Assembly: GCA_964354345.1 (NCBI GenBank)
Contig: CAYGZL010000159.1
Location: 1 to 40,105 of the forward strand
DNA from: CAYGZL01 sp964354345
Lineage (GTDB): Bacteria; Chloroflexota; Anaerolineae; Anaerolineales; UBA4823
Direction: 5' to 3'
DNA: 40,105 nt
In this document: piece by piece, positions 8,802 to 17,380 of the stretch
Numbering within the stretch: the stretch's first letter is position 1
How the letters are laid out: each line of letters starts with the position of its first letter
Made by a program: the position numbers and the translations under genes
The notes under the pieces: generated by a model
Database searches by the model: none
What the model was told of the DNA's origin: nothing
What the model saw: only the letters and a program-made list of their open reading frames with translations

Positions 8802-10202
8802 CTAAATTTCGATCGTTGTGTGCGCCTCGGGATAGGTGATCTGGGTGAAACGGGCGTCTTGCAGCTTATCGATCAAAGCCTGAGCTGCCTTCGGCTCGCC
8901 GTGCACCAGGAAGAGCTGCCGTAGCTTGCTACGCGCTGCCAGGGCATATTCAGTCAGGAAATCCTGCCCGGCGTGCGCCGAAAGACCGCCAATCGTGGCC
9001 ACCTCAGCGCGCACGGCATATTCTTCGCCGAAAATACGCACGCGCGGCTCACGATCGGCCAGGCGGCGGCCCAGCGTGTACGGCGCCTGCCAGGAGACAA
9101 TCATGATCGTATTGCGAGTGTCGCCAATGTTATTCTTCAAGTGATGCAAGATGCGCCCGGTCTCAGCCATCCCCGAGGCAGAGATAATCACCAGCGGTCC
9201 TGGGCGATTGTTGATCGCCTTTGACTCCTCCACCGACCGCGTGTAAACCAGGTGGTCAAAGCCCAACGCCTGGCGATGCTTGTCCTGACGGATGAACTCC
9301 AGGGTTTCATCGTCGAAGCACTCCGGGTGCTGACGAAAAACGTCCGTGACGTTGACCGCTAACGGGCTATCAACATACACCGGTAGATCGGGGATATCTT
9401 TGGCTTCGATCATCTTGTGCAGGTTGTAGACAATCTCCTGCGTGCGACCGACCGCGAAAGCCGGTATGATCACCTTGCCCCTGCGCTCTACCGTACGCAA
9501 TACCACCTGTCGCATCTCGGCAAAGGCTATTTCAGGAGCCTGATGCGGCTTGTCACCGTAGGTGCACTCCATCAACAGGTAATCAATGTTCTGCGGCAAT
9601 ACCGGGTCATTGATCAGGGGCAGGTCACGCCGGCCGATATCCCCCGAAAACCACAGCCGCAGCTTGCTTCGCCCTTTCTCCTCGATCTCCAACACCACTG
9701 CCGCCGATCCGAGGATATGACCGGCGTCCACCAGGCGGGCAGCCACTCCCGGAACTGGCTCAAACGGTTGATCATACCCGCACGGAACAAGATGCTGTGC
9801 CACACGGGCGGCATCCTCCTGGGTGTACAGCGGTTCTACGAGCGGTAAGCCGCGCTCGGAATTTTTCTTATTGACATACATCACATCCGACTCCTGGATG
9901 TGAGCGGCGTCCATTACCAACAGGTCAGTCAGGTGGGCGGTGGCGGGTGTGGCGTAGATCGGGCCTTCATAACCGTTTTTGACCAGGCTGGGCAGGTTGC
10001 CGCAGTGATCGATATGGGCATGCGAAAGGATGACAGCGTTAATATCCCGCGCCGAATATGCCAGGCGGCGGTTCAACTCGAAGGATTCCTGGCGACGACC
10101 CTGAAACATACCGCAATCCAACAACAACATTGAGCCGTTAATATCCAGCAGGTGTTGAGAACCGGTTACCGTACGCGCCGCGCCATGAATGGTTAGTTTC
10201 AT
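8802..10202 (-). CDS. Beta-CASP metallo-beta-lactamase-fold RNA nuclease
   Basis: A 466-aa protein of the CPSF73/Ysh1-like beta-CASP family. The zinc-binding HxHxDH motif is HAHIDH at residues 61-66. Further MBL metal ligands are seen at DAGHILGSA and SGDIG. The beta-CASP motifs follow as ECTYGD, then SASGMAETGRILHH, then VHGEP near the C-terminus. Members without KH domains act as RNA endo- or exonucleases in bacteria and archaea; the length matches the family. The ATG at 10200-10202 overlaps the stop of rnd (ATGA), so it is translationally coupled to RNase D, which supports a role in RNA processing or decay. The tRNA-Ser gene lies directly downstream. Confidence 0.93.
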   Translation of the reverse strand: MKLTIHGAARTVTGSQHLLDINGSMLLLDCGMFQGRRQESFELNRRLAYSARDINAVILSHAHIDHCGNLPSLVKNGYEGPIYATPATAHLTDLLVMDAAHIQESDVMYVNKKNSERGLPLVEPLYTQEDAARVAQHLVPCGYDQPFEPVPGVAARLVDAGHILGSAAVVLEIEEKGRSKLRLWFSGDIGRRDLPLINDPVLPQNIDYLLMECTYGDKPHQAPEIAFAEMRQVVLRTVERRGKVIIPAFAVGRTQEIVYNLHKMIEAKDIPDLPVYVDSPLAVNVTDVFRQHPECFDDETLEFIRQDKHRQALGFDHLVYTRSVEESKAINNRPGPLVIISASGMAETGRILHHLKNNIGDTRNTIMIVSWQAPYTLGRRLADREPRVRIFGEEYAVRAEVATIGGLSAHAGQDFLTEYALAARSKLRQLFLVHGEPKAAQALIDKLQDARFTQITYPEAHTTIEI

Positions 10203-11395
10203 GATTCGCCTCTACGCTCGTTCAACAATTCCAGGATATGAGTGCCAAAACGTTCCAAACGCCAGGGGGTCTCATTCATTACCTCAGCCATTTCATTCAT
10301 CCCCCGCGGATCGCGTGCCGCCAGGTCCACCATCAGGTCGCGCGGCAAGATCACATCCGAGCCAACGCCCATCTTCCGGCCAGCCATCTTGCGCCATTCG
10401 CGCAGCGCTTCCAGGCGGTCCAGGTAGCGTTCGTTGGGGCGCGGCTGGCGTGGCGGGTAGAGTGGTTTGGCTTTTTGGCCGCGCCGCACAGCTTCAAGCA
10501 GGCGCGCTCCGTGCCGGCGCATTTGGGGAGGCGTCATCCCCGGGATTTGCGCCAGGGCTTTGAGATTCTGCGGTTCAGTCTGAGCGATCGCCAGCAAGGT
10601 GGCATTACTGATTACCTTGAATAATGGGCGATTCAAGGACTGGGCAACCTGGTCGCGATAGCGGCATAATTCCGCCAGGATGGCCACTTGCTGCGGCGCC
10701 AGGTCATAAACTCCCCTGACCCGCCAGGGATTATCTGCGGTAGGGAGTACTCCGTTGCGCTCCGGTTCGGCGGCCATTCTGGCTGAGCCATTTCCGTGCA
10801 GTGAAAAGCTCCGCCTGGCCAGGCGGGTGAAATCCTCTTGAGCCAATGTCCACAACTGGCGAGCCTCCAGCTCCGCTTTCAACCGCTCGCGTAATGGAAG
10901 CAGGTAGTGCGTATCCAGGCGTGCATAGTCCAACAAATCTTCTGGCAGTGGACGCGCCCCCCAATTGGCGCGCTGGTAGCGTTTATTCAACTGCACACCG
11001 AACTCAGCCTCCAGAAGGGTTCCCAATCCTACTTCAACACGCCCCAGAATGCGGGCAGCCATCATCGTGTCGAACAAACCGGCGAACTCAAAGCCATAAT
11101 CTCGCTTCAAGCACAATAGATCGTACTCTGCCGCGTGAAACACCTTCTCGACCGCAGGATTACGAAACATCTCCGCCAGGGGCGCCTGGTCCACCAGAAC
11201 CAGGGTGTCCACCATATAATCAGCCTGGGGCGTGGAAAACTGCACCAGGCACACCTGTTCCTGGTAAGCGTACAGGCTATTTGATTCGGTATCTACCGCG
11301 ATGGCAGGCTCGTGGCGAAGCAGGTCAACCAGTTTTTCCAGGTCGGATGGCCGCGTAATCAGAGCATAAGCGGGGAGCGGTAACGCCATGCCCAA
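10199..11395 (-). CDS. rnd: Ribonuclease D
   Basis: A 398-aa 3'-5' exoribonuclease of the DEDDy family, which trims tRNA precursors and other structured RNA. The catalytic acids are visible: D35-T-E37, D92 in HAAEYD, and Y157-xxx-D161 in YARLDTHY. An HRDC domain follows at roughly residues 230-300 (LAELCRYRDQVAQSLNRP), with a second HRDC-like segment near 335-395, as in E. coli RNase D. The gene overlaps the beta-CASP nuclease downstream by four bases and begins 1 bp after the GNAT gene. Pairing of two RNA-processing enzymes upstream of a tRNA gene is coherent. Confidence 0.92.
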   Translation of the reverse strand: MGMALPLPAYALITRPSDLEKLVDLLRHEPAIAVDTESNSLYAYQEQVCLVQFSTPQADYMVDTLVLVDQAPLAEMFRNPAVEKVFHAAEYDLLCLKRDYGFEFAGLFDTMMAARILGRVEVGLGTLLEAEFGVQLNKRYQRANWGARPLPEDLLDYARLDTHYLLPLRERLKAELEARQLWTLAQEDFTRLARRSFSLHGNGSARMAAEPERNGVLPTADNPWRVRGVYDLAPQQVAILAELCRYRDQVAQSLNRPLFKVISNATLLAIAQTEPQNLKALAQIPGMTPPQMRRHGARLLEAVRRGQKAKPLYPPRQPRPNERYLDRLEALREWRKMAGRKMGVGSDVILPRDLMVDLAARDPRGMNEMAEVMNETPWRLERFGTHILELLNERRGES

Positions 11396-11396
11396 A

Positions 11397-11789
11397 TTAT
11401 AGCCGCTTTTCCATCACCAGGGCGTCTTCCCGGTCCTGATAATAATCCGGCCAGGTTCCAACCCGTTGATAACCATGCTGCTCATACAAGCGAATCGCCC
11501 CAGCATTACTCATACGTACATTCAGGCGCACGACCGGCTCAGTTAAGCGCGCCTCGCAGGCCTGCAGCAGAGCAACAGCAATCCCGCGCCGCCGGTATTC
11601 CGTCAGCACTCCGATCGTAGCAATCCAGGATATTTTTTCAGCCGGGCGGATATCCCCCGCAATAAAACCCACCATCCGACCATCCACAGTCGCCTTCAAC
11701 CGCACGATGCCGGGCAATGTCAGGACACCGATCAGATCCCACAACGGCCAGGCATCCTGCGGGAAACAAACCTGTTCCAGTTGGCGCAA
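11397..11789 (-). CDS. GNAT-family N-acetyltransferase, start uncertain
   Basis: A GNAT domain with the acetyl-CoA-binding motif A: IGVLTEYRRRGIA, then ALLQACE, then VRLNVRMSNAGAIRLYEQHGYQRVG, typical of RimI-like enzymes that acetylate protein N-termini or small amines. The listed start is a TTG codon at 11787-11789 with no ribosome site. The frame stays open further upstream to about 11870, and its translation (YTIEPASWRDLNG) looks like the usual first strand and helix of the domain, yet no ATG, GTG or TTG occurs in that part. Either a rare start codon is used, the domain is shortened, or a base has changed. It sits in the nfeD-slipin-GNAT-rnd run; the acceptor is unknown. Confidence 0.82.
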   Translation of the reverse strand: MRQLEQVCFPQDAWPLWDLIGVLTLPGIVRLKATVDGRMVGFIAGDIRPAEKISWIATIGVLTEYRRRGIAVALLQACEARLTEPVVRLNVRMSNAGAIRLYEQHGYQRVGTWPDYYQDREDALVMEKRL

Positions 11790-11841
11790 CCCGTTTAAGT
11801 CGCGCCAACTGGCTGGTTCAATCGTATAAAAAGAATACCGC

Positions 11842-12729
11842 CTACCCTTCGCGGGTTTTAAGGAAATCTTTCAACAACCCGGTGAACTCCATTGGGAAGA
11901 TGAACTTCGTCGCCGGACTGGTTCCCATTGCCTTGAGAGTCTCGAAGTATTGCAAGGTCATCGTCTTGGTATCGATGGTCTGGGCCACAATGTAAATGCG
12001 TTCCAGGGCGGCCGAGAAACCTTCGGCGCGCAAGAGCTGCGCCTGCCGCTCGCCCTCGGCGCGTAAAATGGCGCCTTGCTTCTCGCCTTCGGCTCTCAGG
12101 ATGGCGGATTGCTTCTCACCTTCCGCCACGTTGATGGCTGCCTCGCGCGTACCGGTTGACTCAGTCACTACCGCACGGCGGATCCGCTCAGCTGACATCT
12201 GGCGGTTCATGGCATCCTGCACCTCGCGCGGCGGGATAATCTCGCGGATTTCAACGTTGGTGACTTTCACACCCCAGCGCTCGGTGACCTCATCCAGGCG
12301 GGTGCGCAACATGTTGTTAATATGCTCGCGCTCGGAAAGGACATCGTCCAGCGGGATTCCACCGATCACCGCACGCAAGGTGGTCGTCGCCATACCCTGG
12401 GCAGCTACCTCGAAATTGCCAACCCTCAGTACGCTCTCCGTGGGACTGAGCACCTTGTAATACCACAAGAAGTCAATCGAGATGGGGGCGTTATCTTTGG
12501 TAATCGAGGTCTGATGCGGGATCTCACGCACTTGCTCCCGCAAATCAACTTTAACCGCCCGATCAATGACCGGAATCAAGAGCACGATGCCTGGTCCGCG
12601 CTCACCGATGCAATGACCAACCCGAAACACCACCAGGCGTTGGTATTCGGCGACAATTCGGATGGCGTTTCCCAGGAACACCAGCGCCACCAGGATAACT
12701 GCGCCAATCAGGAGAAGAACTTCTGCCAT
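11842..12729 (-). CDS. SPFH/Band 7 protein, slipin (stomatin-like)
   Basis: A 295-aa membrane-scaffold protein of the slipin group. Residues 3-22 form one N-terminal membrane helix. The SPFH core follows (YQRLVVFRVG, later GPGIVLLIPVIDR and VDLREQV), then a coiled coil containing a short repeat of the type ILRAEGEKQ in three to four copies. Slipins oligomerise in the membrane and are commonly paired with NfeD, which lies directly upstream here. The start is taken at the ATG at 12727-12729, because a strong AGGAGG lies six bases before it; a longer in-frame start at 12747 would place that ribosome site inside the gene. It probably helps organise membrane microdomains; partners beyond NfeD are not known. 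Confidence 0.92.
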   Translation of the reverse strand: MAEVLLLIGAVILVALVFLGNAIRIVAEYQRLVVFRVGHCIGERGPGIVLLIPVIDRAVKVDLREQVREIPHQTSITKDNAPISIDFLWYYKVLSPTESVLRVGNFEVAAQGMATTTLRAVIGGIPLDDVLSEREHINNMLRTRLDEVTERWGVKVTNVEIREIIPPREVQDAMNRQMSAERIRRAVVTESTGTREAAINVAEGEKQSAILRAEGEKQGAILRAEGERQAQLLRAEGFSAALERIYIVAQTIDTKTMTLQYFETLKAMGTSPATKFIFPMEFTGLLKDFLKTREG

Positions 12730-12735
12730 TATTAA

Positions 12736-12741
12736 CCTCCT
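12736..12741 (-). promoter_or_regulatory. Ribosome binding site that fixes the slipin start
   Basis: AGGAGG on the minus strand, six bases before the ATG at 12729. It rules out the longer upstream start codon at 12745-12747, whose reading frame would run through it. Confidence 0.85.
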
Positions 12742-12780
12742 ATACAAGTTAAATAGTTAAAGATTGGATAATTTACAGAT

Positions 12781-13377
12781 TTAAGAAACTGGTTCTACCG
12801 TGAGCAGGAAGCCCTCCCGGGCGATCACACGGACACGCTCCCCGTGGATTATCAAGCGATCGCTGCGCGCACTCCACAGTTCTCCCCCTACCTGCACCGA
12901 GCCCTCATCTTGAATATCCGTCTTGGCCTCGCCGATAGCGCCGATCAAGGATCTCAGGTCATGCGCCGGGCGGGCTATTACCGCCTCCAGGTACTTGCGC
13001 ACGGCAATCCAGAAGAAACCGGTCAGTAAAACTGACACCACCAGAGCCAGGAGCGGGTGAACGGCGGGTTGCCACCATGTTTCGCCGCGAAACAGGTAGG
13101 CTGAGCCGATAACCAGTGCAGCAATCGAAATTCCCAGGTAGATCAGCCGTCCTGAACGGCGTACAGCGATCAGAAATGGAAAAACGCCAATTGCCAGGAT
13201 CACCAATGCCCAACCATTGACCGGTAAGTTATACACAGCCCAACCCGCCAGCAGAAAAGCAAAACCAGCGGCGATTTCCAGCAGACCGGTACCGGGGCTG
13301 ATCACAGCCAGGATAGCCACCATCATCCCGCCGGCAAATATCAAATAGGCGACATTGGGATTAAGGAGTACGTCCAT
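12781..13377 (-). CDS. NfeD-like membrane protein
   Basis: A 198-aa protein with four to five predicted membrane helices: about 8-25, 32-48, 54-70, 79-95 and 107-125. A soluble C-terminal OB-fold domain (about 140-198: SLIGAIGEAKTDI, then GSVQVGGELWSA, then GERVRVIAREGFLLTVEP) follows. This is the NfeD architecture without the N-terminal ClpP-like protease domain (short NfeD1b type). Such proteins work with slipins, and the slipin gene begins 51 bp downstream on the same strand. An AAAGAG ribosome site precedes the ATG. A TATAAT box on the minus strand (complement of 13427-13432) lies about 50 bp upstream of the start. Confidence 0.9.
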   Translation of the reverse strand: MDVLLNPNVAYLIFAGGMMVAILAVISPGTGLLEIAAGFAFLLAGWAVYNLPVNGWALVILAIGVFPFLIAVRRSGRLIYLGISIAALVIGSAYLFRGETWWQPAVHPLLALVVSVLLTGFFWIAVRKYLEAVIARPAHDLRSLIGAIGEAKTDIQDEGSVQVGGELWSARSDRLIIHGERVRVIAREGFLLTVEPVS

Positions 13378-13426
13378 CTCTTTTTACCAGTTATTAGTAG
13401 AGAGTGCTTCACTTTTATTTAATGTT

Positions 13427-13432
13427 ATTATA
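13427..13432 (-). promoter_or_regulatory. -10 box for the nfeD-slipin operon
   Basis: Perfect TATAAT on the minus strand, preceded directly by TG. No good -35 hexamer is seen at 16-18 bp, so only the -10 element is claimed. It would give a leader of about 40 bases for nfeD. Confidence 0.5.
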
Positions 13433-13478
13433 CACCTCTTACCTTGAAAGTGACGATTGCTTCCAGCTAATGATAACG

Positions 13479-13487
13479 TGGTATCAT
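13479..13487 (+). promoter_or_regulatory. Extended -10 promoter of the amidase-nadE unit
   Basis: TGGTATCAT fits an extended -10 (TGn plus TATCAT at 13482-13487). It ends 10 bases before the ATG at 13498, so the transcript would have a leader of only about 3-4 bases. No ribosome site is seen before the gene. Confidence 0.55.
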
Positions 13488-13497
13488 AGAAAATTGC

Positions 13498-14364
13498 ATG
13501 AAACTGACTCTTGCCGTTGCTCAGATCAACACCCGCCTGGGAGATGTCGCTGGAAACCTGGAAAAGCATTTGTTCCTGATCCAGGAGGCGCGTGCGCGGG
13601 GCGCAAACCTGTTGCTCTTTCCTGAGTTGTCCCTCACCGGCTATGTGCTGCAAGATCTGGCTTCCAGTGTAGCCCTCACCCCCAGCACCACTGACCCGGT
13701 CTTCCGGCACCTGTTAGAAGCCAGTCGTGAGATTGACCTGGTGGTGGGTTATGTCGACGAAGATACACGCCACCGTTTTTATATCGCCGCGGCCTACCTG
13801 TCGCAAGGCGAAATCCTGCATATCCATCACAAAGTCTATCTGCCCACCTATGGCCTTTTTGATGAAGGACGCTTCTTCGCCTGGGGGGATAGCATCTGTG
13901 CCTTCGATACACGTTTCGGTCGTTTAGGGATGTTGATCTGTGAGGATTTCTGGCACGCCTCGCCGCCTTATCTGCTCTGGTTGGATGGCGCCGACCTGCT
14001 CTTGTTTACCTCCGCCTCCCCCGGTCGTGGCTTGAGCAGCGACCCTAAGCTCGAGTCGGCGCGCTGGGTCGAGCAGATCAACCAGGCCTATGCCAGCCTG
14101 TTCACCACATTCGTCGCCCATGCCAATCGGGTGGGATATGAGGATGGTCTGAATTTCTGGGGAGGCTCGACGCTCTATGACCCGAACGGCGCGCTGTTAC
14201 TCAAAGGACCCTATCATCAGGAGGCGCTGATCATGACCGAGATTGACCTGAACCAGCTCCACCGCACACGGGCGCGCTTGCCGCTGTTACGCGACGAACG
14301 CACTGCTCTGGTGATGCGCGAGTTGAGCCGCATCCAGGGTTCCAGCAGCCAGGCTAACCGGTGA
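13498..14364 (+). CDS. Nitrilase-superfamily glutamine amidase partner of NAD synthetase
   Basis: A 288-aa carbon-nitrogen hydrolase with the Glu-Lys-Cys triad visible: E43 in FPELSLTGY, K112 in HHKVYLPTYG, C148 in LICEDFW. The sequence resembles the N-terminal glutaminase domain of glutamine-dependent NAD synthetases, which release ammonia for amidation of deamido-NAD. Here the domain is a separate gene overlapping nadE by four bases (14361-14364), if nadE begins at GTG. That coupling strongly suggests the two products form a two-subunit glutamine-dependent NAD synthetase. There is no ribosome site, and the promoter lies almost on the start codon, implying a nearly leaderless mRNA. Confidence 0.9.
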   Translation: MKLTLAVAQINTRLGDVAGNLEKHLFLIQEARARGANLLLFPELSLTGYVLQDLASSVALTPSTTDPVFRHLLEASREIDLVVGYVDEDTRHRFYIAAAYLSQGEILHIHHKVYLPTYGLFDEGRFFAWGDSICAFDTRFGRLGMLICEDFWHASPPYLLWLDGADLLLFTSASPGRGLSSDPKLESARWVEQINQAYASLFTTFVAHANRVGYEDGLNFWGGSTLYDPNGALLLKGPYHQEALIMTEIDLNQLHRTRARLPLLRDERTALVMRELSRIQGSSSQANR

Positions 14365-15200
14365 AACAAGGGGGAATGATGATTGACCTGGCGATTGATA
14401 CCGACCTGGCCCGGCGCATCTTGACCGGCTTTATCCACAGCGAAATCACCCGCGTGGGCTACGAGCGCGCCGTGATTGCCCTCTCCGGTGGAGTCGACTC
14501 CGCTCTTTCATGCTACCTGGCTGCCGAAGCGCTTGGCGCACAGAATATCCTGGCTGTGCGCATGCCCTATCAATCTTCCTCGCCGGATTCGCTAGACCAT
14601 GCCCAGGTAGTGATTGACACCCTGGGCATGCAATCATTGACCATCCCAATCACCGAGATGGTTGATCCCTTGCTGAACCGTTTCCCTGAGATGAGCAAGA
14701 TTCGCCGCGGCAATATCATGGCGCGCGCCCGCATGATTGTGATCTATGATCAATCCGAAGCCTTCCATGGTCTGGTGATTGGTACGGGCAACAAAACCGA
14801 AATTCTGCTCGGTTACACCACGCTGTATGGTGACTCTGCTTGCGCCCTGAATCCAATCGGCGACCTGTATAAAACCCAGGTGCGCCAGCTCTCGCATGCC
14901 CTGGGCATACCCGCGGCAATCGTTGATAAACCGCCCTCTGCTGATCTATGGGCGGGGCAAACTGATGAAGGCGAATTGGGTTTCACATATGCCGAAGTAG
15001 ACCAGCTCCTGTACCTGCTGGTTGACCAGCGCTACAGCCCGGAAGACTGTATGGCAGCCGGCTTCAACGAAGCCTTTGTACACACCGTCGTGGAGCGCAT
15101 CCGGCGCACCCATTTCAAGCGCATCCTGCCACCCATCGCCAAGCTGAGTAACCGCACGGTCGGTTACGATTTCCTCTATCTGCGCGATTGGGGAACCTGA
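14361..15200 (+). CDS. nadE: NAD(+) synthase
   Basis: A 279-aa ATP-pyrophosphatase-fold enzyme that makes NAD from deamido-NAD, ATP and ammonia. The P-loop-like SGGVDS motif is at residues 42-47. Further family segments are GTGNKTEILLGY, the downstream GDSACALNPIGDLYKTQV, and KPPSADLWAGQTDE. The length matches stand-alone NadE enzymes of about 275 aa. The start could be GTG at 14361 (overlapping the amidase stop) or ATG at 14376 or 14379; the AAGGGGGA just before the ATGs sits rather close to them, so the choice is open. Its ammonia probably comes from the upstream amidase. Confidence 0.93.
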   Translation: MKQGGMMIDLAIDTDLARRILTGFIHSEITRVGYERAVIALSGGVDSALSCYLAAEALGAQNILAVRMPYQSSSPDSLDHAQVVIDTLGMQSLTIPITEMVDPLLNRFPEMSKIRRGNIMARARMIVIYDQSEAFHGLVIGTGNKTEILLGYTTLYGDSACALNPIGDLYKTQVRQLSHALGIPAAIVDKPPSADLWAGQTDEGELGFTYAEVDQLLYLLVDQRYSPEDCMAAGFNEAFVHTVVERIRRTHFKRILPPIAKLSNRTVGYDFLYLRDWGT

Positions 15201-15208
15201 ATCGCCTT

Positions 15209-15277
15209 CAGATCTGGCAGCCAGATGCAGGTGTGGGCCTTATACTGGCACATCCGCACTCTGACTGACCAGATCTG
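15209..15277. repeat. 9-bp inverted repeat between convergent genes
   Basis: CAGATCTGG at 15209-15217 and its exact complement at 15269-15277 enclose 51 bp in the gap between nadE and the convergent ABC-F gene. A smaller 6-bp hairpin (ATCTGG / CCAGAT) overlaps the left arm. No long T tract follows on the plus side. It may help end transcription from both sides. Confidence 0.4.
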
Positions 15278-15305
15278 TTAATTTTACTTCGCTCAGGATA
15301 GCAGA

Positions 15306-17333
15306 TTACGTGACCTCTTCGTGCAAGCTCTCCCACTCCACCATCAAGCGCTCCAGCTCTTGCTGGATACGGACGTAATCCTGACCCAGGCGCTGCACAC
15401 GGGCCGGATCAGGGGGTGGGTTTTCCAGTCTTCTTGACAGCTCATTGAGCCGTTCCTCCAGGGTGGTAATCAATGCTTCGACTTCTTTCAAACGGGTGCG
15501 CCGCCGGCGCTCTTCCAGCGAGATCCTTGGTGTGCGCACCTTGGGGGCTGGTGAAGCTGGTTGTGTCCGTGCGTCTGCCTCAATTTTCTGCGCCTCCTGA
15601 TATGCGCGATACAAGCTATAGGTGCCTTCGAATACCTGTAAAACAGCCTGCCCGGGTACAATCTCCCAGATTTGCGTTGCCAGTGCATCAATCAGGTAAC
15701 GATCGTGCGACACCAGCAACACTGTGCCAGGATATCCCGCCAACACTTCTTGTAATATTTCCTGAGATGGGATATCCAGATGGTTGGTTGGTTCGTCCAG
15801 CAGCAAGAGATTAGCGTGTGACAAGGCCAGCTTGGCCAGCGCTAGCCGGCCGCGCTCACCACCCGAAAGCACCTCCACCTTCTTAAAAACATCTTCGCCG
15901 GTGAACAGAAAACGCGCCAGGTAGCTGCGGATTTCACCAAGCAGCATATGCGGCGCGACCGCCTCAATTTCTTCTGCCGGAGTACGCTCTGGATGTAAAT
16001 CCTCATGCGCCTGGGCAAAATAGCCAACCTGCAGGCTGGCACCCAGGATCACCTCCCCCTCGAGAGGAGGCAGCTTCTCGAGGAGCGTCTTCAGGAAGGT
16101 CGTCTTGCCAGCGCCGTTAGGGCCAATCAATGCGGCGCACTCGCAGCGTTTAAGCACCAAATCTGGAGCGCGGAATAGCGGTTTGCCCTCATCCGGATAT
16201 CCGATCGCCAGGCTCCGCGTACGCAGCACCAGATCACCGGAACGCAACACTGGTTTCAGGTTCAAATGAAGCTGTGGCGGACGGTGGCTGGGGCCTTTCA
16301 AGGAACGGATGCGCCGCTCCAACTCCTCCACCCCCATGCTGTGCGTAGAAATATCGGCTTTCTCACTCACCTCCAGCCACTGTTTCCCTTGGACGGCCTC
16401 GAATCCCAGGCTATCAATTGCTTCCACCTCCCGGCTCAAACGGCGCAGCTTGCCCTTGGCCTGCAACACGCGCTGACCGGAGATGTTGCGTTTGATATAA
16501 TCCAGCTCTTTGAGCAGGCGCTCCATCTCTGTCTGGTATATCTGCTGGCGTAGTTCCCATCGCTCCTGGCGCTGCTGCACATACGCGCTGTAGTTGCCCC
16601 GGTACAACTCCAACCCGCGCAGGTTCATCTCCCAGATATGGTCAACCACCCGGTCCAGAAAGTAGCGATCGTGAGAAACGATCAGGGTTGCACCTTCCCA
16701 CTGGCTCAGGTAACCTTCCAGCCATTCCACCGCAGCGATATCCAGATGGTTAGTCGGTTCATCCAGGACAAGTAAATCTGGATCTTCAAGCAACAGGCGC
16801 GCCAACAAAGCTCGCGTCCGCTGTCCACCCGAAAGCTGCGATACCGGACGATGAAAATCGTTCAGGTCGAAACCCAATCCGCTCAATGTTTGGCGAATAC
16901 GCGTTTCATAAGTATAGCCGCCCCGCCGCTCAAAGATTACCTGAAGCTGGCCATAGCGTTCCAGGGACTGCTTGCGGTTAAGAGCACTTTCTGCTTGATC
17001 GGGATCGCTCATGACCGCTTCCAGACGCGCCAACTCATCTTCCATGGCACGCAAATCCGCTATGGCAATCAGGCATTCTTGCCACAAGGTGTGCGTCCCA
17101 GTCAGACCAGCCTCTTGTGGTAAATAGCCGATCTGGAGATTGCGCGCCTTTTGGACTTTCCCGGCTGTCGGTTCATCCAGACCAACCAGAATACGCAGGA
17201 GGGTCGTCTTACCAATGCCATTCGGTCCGACAATGGCGATCCGCCCCCCAATTGGGATGCTTAAGTTAATGCCTGTAAAAATATCCACCGGTCCAAATGA
17301 CTTGGACAGGTCAGTCGCACTCAATAACGACAT
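15306..17333 (-). CDS. ABC-F family ATPase with C-terminal coiled coil (Uup-like)
   Basis: A 675-aa soluble protein with two ABC ATPase domains and no membrane domain. First cassette: Walker A GPNGIGKT 36-43, signature LSGGQ 167-171, Walker B and D-loop DEPTNHLD 191-198. Second: GPNGAGKT 404-411, LSGGE 489-493, DEPTNHLD 513-520. The linker (about 240-345) is helical and charged, as in ABC-F translation factors. Residues 600-675 form a predicted coiled coil like the C-terminal domain of Uup. ABC-F proteins act at the ribosomal E site, resolving stalls or giving antibiotic protection; which applies here is unclear. Transcription probably starts from the -10 box at 17372-17377, divergent from the LCP gene. 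Confidence 0.93.
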   Translation of the reverse strand: MSLLSATDLSKSFGPVDIFTGINLSIPIGGRIAIVGPNGIGKTTLLRILVGLDEPTAGKVQKARNLQIGYLPQEAGLTGTHTLWQECLIAIADLRAMEDELARLEAVMSDPDQAESALNRKQSLERYGQLQVIFERRGGYTYETRIRQTLSGLGFDLNDFHRPVSQLSGGQRTRALLARLLLEDPDLLVLDEPTNHLDIAAVEWLEGYLSQWEGATLIVSHDRYFLDRVVDHIWEMNLRGLELYRGNYSAYVQQRQERWELRQQIYQTEMERLLKELDYIKRNISGQRVLQAKGKLRRLSREVEAIDSLGFEAVQGKQWLEVSEKADISTHSMGVEELERRIRSLKGPSHRPPQLHLNLKPVLRSGDLVLRTRSLAIGYPDEGKPLFRAPDLVLKRCECAALIGPNGAGKTTFLKTLLEKLPPLEGEVILGASLQVGYFAQAHEDLHPERTPAEEIEAVAPHMLLGEIRSYLARFLFTGEDVFKKVEVLSGGERGRLALAKLALSHANLLLLDEPTNHLDIPSQEILQEVLAGYPGTVLLVSHDRYLIDALATQIWEIVPGQAVLQVFEGTYSLYRAYQEAQKIEADARTQPASPAPKVRTPRISLEERRRRTRLKEVEALITTLEERLNELSRRLENPPPDPARVQRLGQDYVRIQQELERLMVEWESLHEEVT

Positions 17334-17371
17334 CGCTCAATGATCTCACTCACTTGACTTAATAGGTACTC

Positions 17372-17377
17372 ATTATA
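17372..17377 (-). promoter_or_regulatory. -10 box for the ABC-F gene, back to back with the LCP promoter
   Basis: Perfect TATAAT read on the minus strand, six bases from the plus-strand TATAAT at 17384-17389. The predicted transcript start near 17365 leaves a leader of about 32 bases. No convincing -35 is seen at standard spacing. Confidence 0.5.
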
Positions 17378-17380
17378 CCG

